Shown piece after piece: positions 26,499 through 32,814 of a DNA stretch of 33,949 nt. The stretch is from an uncultured Opitutaceae bacterium (GTDB lineage Bacteria; Verrucomicrobiota; Verrucomicrobiia; Opitutales; Opitutaceae): assembly GCA_903916755.1 (NCBI GenBank), contig CAIWXW010000147.1:1-33949 (forward strand), written 5' to 3'. Position 1 is the first letter of the stretch, and each line of letters begins with the position of its first letter. Position numbers and translations under genes: made by a program. The notes under the pieces are model-generated. The model was not told the origin of the DNA and did not search any database. It saw nothing but the letters and a program-made list of their open reading frames with translations.

Positions 26499-28280
26499 TC
26501 AGGCGGCGGCGGGGCCATTCCGGCTGCGCCAGCGGGCCCGGGGGATCGCCGCCAGGGCGATGACGGCCAGCTGGCAGCCCACAAAGAGGATCAGGCCGTG
26601 GAAGGCCGCGTTGGTGAAGCCATAGCTGTGCAGGCCGACTCCCAGCATGTTTGTGCCGAACCAGCTCCAGGCCGTCACGATGTTGCCAAAGACGGCCAGC
26701 GCCATCAGGCCACGCTGGCGGACGAGTCCGCCCCACCGGCAGTGCAGGATCACCGCGTTCCAGATCACGATCAGGAGGGCGCCATTCTCCTTTGGATCCC
26801 AGCCCCAGAACCGGCCCCAGGACTGGTCGGCCCAGATGCCGCCGAGCATGGTGCCGACAAAGCTGAACAAGGTGGCGAAGCAGACGATGCCGTAGACCAT
26901 CCGGGCCAGGGCGTCGGCGGTGCGGGCATCGAGCGAGCGGGTGAAGACGCCGCGAACGATGTAGATGATCGCCAGGAATCCGGCGAGGAAGGTGGCCGCA
27001 TACCCGGTGGTGACCGTCACGACGTGGGTCGAGAGCCAGAAGTTCGAGTCAAGCACCGCCCGCATCATCTCCATCGTGTCCCCGCTCAGGGACAGGTGGT
27101 GGGCGATGATCAGGGTGCTGAATCCGATCAGGCTGCCGGCCGCGCTCGCGACCCCGTTGCGGTTCATCCGCTCGAGGATCAGGCAGAGGCCCACCGAGCC
27201 CCAGCCGATGAAGAGCGCGGAGGAATACAGGTTGGTCACCGGCGGCCGGGCCTCCAGCCACATCCGCGCGGCGATGCCGGCCGTCGCGAGGAGGAAGGCG
27301 AGCGCCATCAGGCGGAAGGCGGCCCGGCCGAGCTCCTCCGGCCAAACGAGCCAGGATAGGGCGGCGAGCAGGAAGGCGGCGACGTAGAGATAGAGGCTCG
27401 TGATGAAGGGCTCCGCCCGGTCAAAGGCGGCCTCGAAGCGGGCGCGCCGGATCGCGTCGGGGAAGGGGTCGGCCAGCTGGGCCTCATAGGTGCCGAGCAC
27501 GGCATTGAAGGCCGCGGGGCTGCGGTCGCGCCAGGCCTGCCCGAGCACAGCATAAGCCCGCACCGCCGGCGGAACCTCCGCCGGGCCGGTCACCGCGTGG
27601 AGGGCGTGGCCGACGTTCTGCCAGAGCGCCGGATCCGGGACGCCGGATAACGGGGGCACCGCCCGGAGGAGACTGTAGGTGTCCATCGAGGCAAAGGCGG
27701 TCTGCTCGGCGCGGAGGCGGTCGGCGTCGGCGATTTCCGCCGCAAAGTCGGCCCGGTCCGGCGGCTGCAGGCTGAACTTCAGGCGGTCGTAGTAGGCGAC
27801 GTGCTCCCGCAGCTCGACCACCGCCCGCTGGAACGAGGTCCGCGCGGCGTTTTCGACCGGCTCGGCAAGCCGGGCCTGCCGGTCGAGTTCGTCGAGGCCG
27901 GCTTCGAGCTGGTGGAACGAAAAGCGGGTGCCCCCCTCCCCGTCCGCCGGGGAAAGGTTGAAAAGCAGCAGCACGTCAGGGCTGTCGATGCGGAAGATCC
28001 GCTCGGTGTCCGCCTTGCTCCCCTCGAAGAACAGGTCGAGCAGCCATTCCTCCGGGGTAAGGCGCGAGCCCTCCGGTGCGATGACGCGCTGCCGCCCCTG
28101 GAGCATCAGCAGGCTCGTTCGGGCGATGGTGGCCATCGGCTTGATCCGCCCGTCGGCGAGCACGGGCAGGCGGCCGAAGCGGGCGAGCGCAAATTCACCA
28201 GCATCAGGCCGCGGCGCCAGCGAGCCGGCGACGACGGTCAGGGCGAGCAGGAGGACGAAGAGGGGAAAATAGGTTTTCAC
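26499..28280 (-). CDS. ccsA: System II cytochrome c biogenesis protein CcsA (ResC-like)
   Basis: A 593-residue membrane protein of the heme-handling family with the WWD signature WGRFWGWDPKEN at 488-499. The arrangement is one N-terminal helix, a large extracytoplasmic segment (about 25-290), then eight or so helices with conserved histidines (IIAHHLSL, STHVVTV, VGLHSYGF). With ResB it exports heme and attaches it to CxxCH apocytochromes in the periplasm, which are abundant here. The N-terminal extracytoplasmic part is longer than in short CcsA proteins. It overlaps the ResB gene by 4 bases (ATGA). Confidence 0.92.
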   Translation of the reverse strand: MKTYFPLFVLLLALTVVAGSLAPRPDAGEFALARFGRLPVLADGRIKPMATIARTSLLMLQGRQRVIAPEGSRLTPEEWLLDLFFEGSKADTERIFRIDSPDVLLLFNLSPADGEGGTRFSFHQLEAGLDELDRQARLAEPVENAARTSFQRAVVELREHVAYYDRLKFSLQPPDRADFAAEIADADRLRAEQTAFASMDTYSLLRAVPPLSGVPDPALWQNVGHALHAVTGPAEVPPAVRAYAVLGQAWRDRSPAAFNAVLGTYEAQLADPFPDAIRRARFEAAFDRAEPFITSLYLYVAAFLLAALSWLVWPEELGRAAFRLMALAFLLATAGIAARMWLEARPPVTNLYSSALFIGWGSVGLCLILERMNRNGVASAAGSLIGFSTLIIAHHLSLSGDTMEMMRAVLDSNFWLSTHVVTVTTGYAATFLAGFLAIIYIVRGVFTRSLDARTADALARMVYGIVCFATLFSFVGTMLGGIWADQSWGRFWGWDPKENGALLIVIWNAVILHCRWGGLVRQRGLMALAVFGNIVTAWSWFGTNMLGVGLHSYGFTNAAFHGLILFVGCQLAVIALAAIPRARWRSRNGPAAA

Positions 28281-29515
28281 AACGGAAGGGGGGCGGGCTG
28301 GCGGACAGCGGCGGCCGCGGCGGAGCGCCGCCGCAGGGATCCGAAGAGGCCGAGGCCGAATTGGACGAGCAGCCCCAGGGCGATCATCCCGCAGGACCAG
28401 TACGGAATCTGCCAGCTGGGATTGCGGACCGCCTGCAGGACGGAGGTGCGGTCATTGTTGGCGAAGCCCGCCTGGTAAAAGGCGTATCCGGCCGTGCGCA
28501 GCGGCTTATTCATCGAGATCTGCACCACCCGGTCGTCACCGCCGCTGTCTCCCCGCAGCTGGAGCGTGCTGGCGAAGTTCTTCGGGATGTCGGTTCCGGG
28601 GTAGATGTCGTGGGTGAACTTTTTAAGCGTCAGGGTGAACGGCAGGTAGTCCCGGCGGGCCCGGAGGGCCAGCTGCCAGGAACGGCCCTGGTAGGTGAAC
28701 GTCTGGGGCTGCTCCAGGAGGGTCGATACGAGCCACGTGCCGAGCGGACCGTCCGGGCCGGCCAGCTCGATGTAGCTGCTCGGCCAGTTCGTCTCGTCGG
28801 GCTTATAGGTGACCGGGGCCGGATCGACCAGCAGGTCGGTGCCGTCGCCCGCGGTGGCCACAGCCGGCGGGGGGGTGGTGAGCTGGCTGCGCACCCGCAG
28901 CTTCGCGTTTTCGAAGAATGCCACCGGGCGGATGGAGAAAGGCAGGCGGGGATCCTGGAGGGTCTCGGTCGCCTGCAGGTGCGCCACGGGGATGGCGACG
29001 ACCAGGTCGTTGCGGGGATCGGTGGTGTCGGTGACGGCGAGCTCATTCTCGCGGAAGCTCTCGACGTAGCGCTGGCTTTGGCCCACATCGAGCCGCACCT
29101 GGCCGTCCCTCTGCAGGAGGCCGGAGACGCCCTCGCCGATCAGCAGGAGGATCAGGCCGCAATGCGTCAGCCAGATCCCCGCCTTCTTCGCGGATAGCCG
29201 GAAACGGCACAGATGCGCCGTGATGAGGTTGACCAGCAGCGCGCCTCCGAGGAGATAGCCGCCGGGGAAGACCGGAAGCGAGATCGCCGTGCCCGGCAGC
29301 TTAACCCAGACGAGGAAGGCGTGAAAATACTTCTGCTGCACGCCCCAGACGCCGAGATGAACCTGGTCGAGGGTCGCGACGAAGATCATCACCAGCGAGA
29401 GGCAAAGCAGTCCGACGGTGAGCCGCAGGGAGGCGCAGGCGCCGAGGATCGCCCGGAGGGAGCCGCGCCCATGGGGGCGGTCGGCGGCGGGAACGGGCGG
29501 GCGGGAGGTGTTCAT
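28277..29515 (-). CDS. resB: System II cytochrome c biogenesis protein ResB (Ccs1)
   Basis: A 412-residue protein with three N-terminal membrane helices, a large periplasmic domain (about 150-365) and a last helix near 370-392. The first helix region (LRLTVGLLCLSLVMIFVATL), GIWLTHCGLILLLIGEGVSG and the late segment RTAGYAFYQAGFAN are typical of ResB/Ccs1. It acts with CcsA as the cytochrome c synthase. ATGA overlaps on both sides, with the lipoprotein upstream and ccsA downstream, imply tight cotranslation. Confidence 0.9.
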   Translation of the reverse strand: MNTSRPPVPAADRPHGRGSLRAILGACASLRLTVGLLCLSLVMIFVATLDQVHLGVWGVQQKYFHAFLVWVKLPGTAISLPVFPGGYLLGGALLVNLITAHLCRFRLSAKKAGIWLTHCGLILLLIGEGVSGLLQRDGQVRLDVGQSQRYVESFRENELAVTDTTDPRNDLVVAIPVAHLQATETLQDPRLPFSIRPVAFFENAKLRVRSQLTTPPPAVATAGDGTDLLVDPAPVTYKPDETNWPSSYIELAGPDGPLGTWLVSTLLEQPQTFTYQGRSWQLALRARRDYLPFTLTLKKFTHDIYPGTDIPKNFASTLQLRGDSGGDDRVVQISMNKPLRTAGYAFYQAGFANNDRTSVLQAVRNPSWQIPYWSCGMIALGLLVQFGLGLFGSLRRRSAAAAAVRQPAPLPL

Positions 29516-30585
29516 GGCGCCTGGACGGTCTGCAGGAAGGAGAGGAACGCCGGCCGGGCGCCTTCAACCACGGTGTCCGGGCCGGTCAGCTTGAAGAACC
29601 AGGTGGCGCCCTGCCACGAGACCAGGGCGGCGAGGATCCGCTGCCCGCCCGCGTCGGCGGTTCCGGCGCAGTCGACGAGGGTGAAGGTCAATCCATGGGC
29701 CGTCAGGGTCTCGGTGGCGCCGGGAACGGCTGAGGGTTCGAGTTCGGGCAGCCCGACCTGGCCGCGCCAGCGGTTCACATTGGCGGCCAGGCCGCCCACG
29801 TCGCCCGGGAAGGCGGTGACGGAAAGGTCGGCCGGAGTGGCCTCGGGGCCCACCCCGTAGCTGCCCTTGCGCATCGCGGATACGGGCTTGGCCCGCCAGG
29901 CTGCGGGAGCCTGCCACCGGAGGGAGGCGCTGTCACTTTGATCGGCGCCGGCGACCACAAAGGGGGTCGTGGCCGCGGCCGCGGGTGCGGGGACGCCGGC
30001 GTCGGGGTGCACCGAGCGCAGGAGCGCAAAAAAGGCATCCCGCTGAGCGGCCACCGCGGGTTGCGGGCCCATCATCTTGAAAAACCACACCCGTCCGGAT
30101 ACCTCCAGCCACGCTCCGAGAATGCGGGTGGCCGGGGCGCCGCCCGCGGAGCCGCCCAGGATGTCGGCGATGGAAAAACTGCCGGCGGGAGTGGCGAGCG
30201 CCTCGATTAGCGCCGGCAGCTGGGCGGCGGTCACCGGCTCAAGCTTCAGCTGGCCGCGCCAGCGGTTGATGTTCGCCAGCACGTCCCCGCCGGCGCCGCC
30301 GAACGTCACCACCGAGACATCGGCGCTGGTTCCATCAGGTCCGGGGGCGGCGAAGCTCGCGATCCGCAGGCCGGAAGCGGGCTGGGCCTGCCACCCGGCG
30401 GGCGCGGCCCACCGCAGATCCATCGTGGCGGGAGCCGAAGGAGCGGCGGCCGGCGCCGGGGCGGGCGCCGCGGCCGCAACGGCCGCGTCCTTGGGCACGC
30501 GATAGCTGGTGATGTCCTTGTCCGTGCAGCCGGCCAGACCGAAGGCCAGCCCGGCGGCCAGGCTATTTCTGCAGCGAGCGAACAT
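29512..30585 (-). CDS. Lipoprotein with tandemly duplicated domain, function unknown
   Basis: A 357-residue protein. A short signal peptide ends in the lipobox LAGC (Cys20), followed by an Ala/Pro-rich linker (about 35-50). Two copies of a domain of about 145 residues follow. The first has LRWAAPAGWQAQP and ANINRWRGQLKLEP; the second has LRWQAPAAWRAKP and ANVNRWRGQVGLPE. Both end in a strand reading VWFFKMMGP or TWFFKLTGP. No heme motif is present. It lies between a cytochrome c gene (23-base overlap) and resB (ATGA overlap), so a role in cytochrome c assembly or delivery in the periplasm is plausible. The domain family is not one I can name. Confidence 0.7.
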   Translation of the reverse strand: MFARCRNSLAAGLAFGLAGCTDKDITSYRVPKDAAVAAAAPAPAPAAAPSAPATMDLRWAAPAGWQAQPASGLRIASFAAPGPDGTSADVSVVTFGGAGGDVLANINRWRGQLKLEPVTAAQLPALIEALATPAGSFSIADILGGSAGGAPATRILGAWLEVSGRVWFFKMMGPQPAVAAQRDAFFALLRSVHPDAGVPAPAAAATTPFVVAGADQSDSASLRWQAPAAWRAKPVSAMRKGSYGVGPEATPADLSVTAFPGDVGGLAANVNRWRGQVGLPELEPSAVPGATETLTAHGLTFTLVDCAGTADAGGQRILAALVSWQGATWFFKLTGPDTVVEGARPAFLSFLQTVQAP

Positions 30586-30910
30586 GGGCGACCAGGTCGG
30601 TGATTTCGGCATCCGTGAACTTGTCCCCGAAGGCGCGCATTTTCTCCTTGCCCGAGGCGTCCTTCAGGCCGCCCTTGATCCGCTGCGTCGCCTCGGCGTC
30701 GGTGAAACCCTTCTGGTAGGCGGGACTCGTCATGTCCTTCACCTGCGCCATGCGGCCGGCCTTGGTGTGTCCGGCCCCGTCGGGGCCGTGGCAGGCGGCG
30801 CAGTTGGTCGTCCAGTTTTCGGTGGCATCCGCGCAATGGGCGGCCGTGGCCCCGCCCAAGAGGGCGAAGGCCAGGGACAGGAGGGTCGCGGTCGGTTTGA
30901 TTGGGATCAT
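30563..30910 (-). CDS. Small periplasmic monoheme cytochrome c
   Basis: A 115-residue class I cytochrome c with a signal peptide (about 1-26, ending TAAHCADA) and heme motif CAACH at 37-41. GPDGAGHTKAGRM, a likely Met ligand in GKEKMRAFGDKF, and the C-terminal helix DLVAHVRSLQK follow. It is a paralogue of the cytochrome at 8944-9276, sharing the GAGHTKAGR stretch and the overall layout. First gene of the operon continuing through the lipoprotein, resB, ccsA and hypE. Confidence 0.9.
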   Translation of the reverse strand: MIPIKPTATLLSLAFALLGGATAAHCADATENWTTNCAACHGPDGAGHTKAGRMAQVKDMTSPAYQKGFTDAEATQRIKGGLKDASGKEKMRAFGDKFTDAEITDLVAHVRSLQK

Positions 30911-30984
30911 GGTGGTTGGGGATGAGAGGAGTGCGGTGCGAGTCCCATGGTCGAATTCCGCCCCCGGATTGTCCAAGTCAATGG

Positions 30985-31021
30985 CTGCGCAGTTATTGTG
31001 ATTGTCTCCGCGAGCCTTGCG
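30985..31021 (-). promoter_or_regulatory. Box array upstream of the cytochrome c-ccs operon
   Basis: Minus strand: CGCAAG (31021-31016) with GCGGAG after 4 bp, then CACAAT (31000-30995), 21 bp after the first box, with GCGCAG after 4 bp. The spacing equals that of the other arrays, but no good -10 lies 36 bp after the second box. If CGCAAG is the proximal box, the -10 position reads only GCCATT. The array is clear; the promoter is uncertain. Confidence 0.45.
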
Positions 31022-31040
31022 GGCGGACGGCGCCTCGCCG

Positions 31041-31103
31041 GACAAAAACTGCGGCGCGTTGGGCAAGGGATGCCCCGACGGGAAGGCGCCCGTCGCGTAT
31101 GCT
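31041..31103 (+). promoter_or_regulatory. Promoter of the pentaheme cytochrome operon with tandem boxes
   Basis: Box 1 GACAAA (31041-31046) with GCGGCG after 4 bp; box 2 GGCAAG (31062-31067) with GCCCCG after 4 bp; -10 TATGCT (31098-31103), 36 bp after the start of box 2. The -10 ends 12 bases before the ATG at 31116. Confidence 0.65.
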
Positions 31104-31115
31104 GCGACCTTCCCC

Positions 31116-31890
31116 ATGGAGCCCAATCGTAAGGCCACTCTCGTCCAGGCCATCCTGGCAGTCGCATTCATTGCACTGGCGATTGTCTTTATCCGCCAGC
31201 CGGCACGGCCCGGCATTCTGAAGCTGCCGCCCCTGGTCCCGCGGGATGCCCTGGCGATCATCCCGGGCGGGACGGTGCGGATTTCGGCCGGCCAGCTGAT
31301 CCGCAGCGGCGGGGATGTGTCCGGACTGGCGTGCTACGCCTGCCATCATCCGGGGAGCCCGCCCGAAGTGAAGTTTGACGCCGAACACCGGATCATCCTG
31401 CCCCGCGAGCACTCCGATCTTATCATCAGCATGCGCAACTGCGCCGAATGCCATCCGGCGAACGACCCGGTGAAGCTCGAGTACGATGCCGACGGCACGG
31501 TGATCGCGCCGAAGGCGCATCGGGGGCTGCTTGCCATGGCCCACGGCCGCAATTTCCGCAACGAGAACTGCTACAACTGCCACGATCGCGACCAGCTCGA
31601 TCAGTTGCACACGGCGGAGGGCACCAAGCTCAAGTTCACCCAGGCGACGCTCCTGTGCGCCGGCTGCCACGGCCCCACCTATCGCGACTGGGAGGCGGGC
31701 GTGCACGGGCGGACCGGCGGCTATTGGGACCGGAAGGCCGGCCCGATCGTGCGCGAGGAATGCACCTCCTGCCATGATCCGCACGCCCCCGGCCTTCACC
31801 GGCCTGATCCCGATGCCGGGCCCCCATCTGCTTCATCCCCTCCCCCCTGCCCGCCCTTCCGCCCCCGATGCTCCCTCCCATGCCCTCTGA
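31116..31890 (+). CDS. Membrane-anchored pentaheme cytochrome c (apparent frameshift near its end)
   Basis: One N-terminal transmembrane anchor (about 8-26) and five heme c motifs: CYACH 73-77, CAECH 109-113, CYNCH 152-156, CAGCH 181-185, CTSCH 216-220. Size and layout recall the pentaheme subunits of NrfD-containing quinone complexes (ActA of alternative complex III, QrcA). After DPHAP (221-225) the uninterrupted frame turns into an Arg/Pro/Cys-rich tail running to 32063, deep inside the next gene. Dropping one base near 31786-31794 gives AFTGLIPMPGPHLLHP and a stop at 31890, just overlapping the next start. That is the more natural end (257 residues). The extra base may be a sequencing error or a real mutation. 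Confidence 0.8.
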
Positions 31891-32809
31891 TCCCTCCGAA
31901 CGCGGGATGTCCCGCCGCAGCTTCCTGCGCACGTCCACCCTTCTCGCGGGGGGCGTGGCGGCGGTGGCCGCGGGCCTCGCGCCCCTGCGCAAGCTCGGCG
32001 AGCACGGCTCGGTCGACGAGTTCCTGCAAAAGTACTACAAGGAGCTCACCCCGGAGGAAATGAAGCAGGTCCTGACCCGGATCGAGGACGAGGTGCAGCG
32101 GGAATACGGCATCCGGCCCCATGTGCGCGACTACAAGCCCATGAACGGCGTGGAGTTCGTCTACGCCCTGAACCTGACCCGCTGCGTCGGCTGCCGCAAG
32201 TGCGTCCACGCCTGCGTCGCGGAGAACAACCAATCGCGCAACCCGGAGATCCAGTACATCCGCGTCCTCAAGATGCCGAACGACGGCACCTTCGACATGG
32301 ATAAAGGAGACCACAACTACGCGCCCAAGTCCGTGCCGGAGCCGGGGTTCTTCTTCATGCCGGTCCAGTGCCACCAATGCCGCAACCCCCCTTGCGTGAA
32401 GGTCTGCCCGGTGAAGGCGACCTGGCAGGAACCCGACGGGATCACGGTGATCGACTACAACTGGTGCATCGGCTGCCGCTACTGCGAGGCCGCCTGCCCG
32501 TACTTTGCCCGGCGGTTCAACTTCACGGCCCCTTCCATTCCCCCGGAGCAGCTCAACCCGAACATGTCCTACCTGGGCAACCGGCCGCGCTACAAGGGCG
32601 TGATGGAAAAATGCCATTTCTGCACCCAGCGCACCCGGGTGGGGCGCTACCCCGCCTGCGTGGAGGTCTGTCCGACCGGCTCGCGCAAGTTTGGCAACAT
32701 TCTGGACCCCAACAGCGAGGTTTCCTCCATCCTGAAGAATAAGCGCGTGCTCATCCTGAAGGAGGAGCTCGGGACCCTTCCGCGCTTCTTCTACTACTTC
32801 GACATCTGA
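31880..32809 (+). CDS. Tat-exported four-cluster 4Fe-4S ferredoxin-type subunit
   Basis: A 309-residue periplasmic electron-transfer subunit. Tat motif SRRSFLR at 11-17 with a hydrophobic stretch to about 36. Sixteen cysteines form four [4Fe-4S] sites: C102-C112 (CVGCRKCVHAC); C164-C176 (CHQC..C...C); C196-C206 (CIGCRYCEAAC); and C245-C264 (CHFC...C...C), the last two followed by Pro. It resembles DsrO/HybA/ActB2-type proteins, which hand electrons between a catalytic or heme subunit and an NrfD-type membrane partner. That is what its neighbours encode. ATG 31868 and 31907 are alternative starts. The gene ends 5 bases before the NrfD gene. Confidence 0.9.
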   Translation: MPSDPSERGMSRRSFLRTSTLLAGGVAAVAAGLAPLRKLGEHGSVDEFLQKYYKELTPEEMKQVLTRIEDEVQREYGIRPHVRDYKPMNGVEFVYALNLTRCVGCRKCVHACVAENNQSRNPEIQYIRVLKMPNDGTFDMDKGDHNYAPKSVPEPGFFFMPVQCHQCRNPPCVKVCPVKATWQEPDGITVIDYNWCIGCRYCEAACPYFARRFNFTAPSIPPEQLNPNMSYLGNRPRYKGVMEKCHFCTQRTRVGRYPACVEVCPTGSRKFGNILDPNSEVSSILKNKRVLILKEELGTLPRFFYYFDI

Positions 32810-32814
32810 CCCCC

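Noticed and set aside
30985-31021. Box array before the second cytochrome c as a full promoter of the shared type.
   Set aside because: The boxes fit, but no acceptable -10 is found at the fixed distance, so only the array is annotated.
31891-32063. C-terminal extension of the pentaheme cytochrome in the zero frame.
   Set aside because: It overlaps the Tat signal and start of the ferredoxin gene and has shadow-like composition; a single-base shift explains it better.
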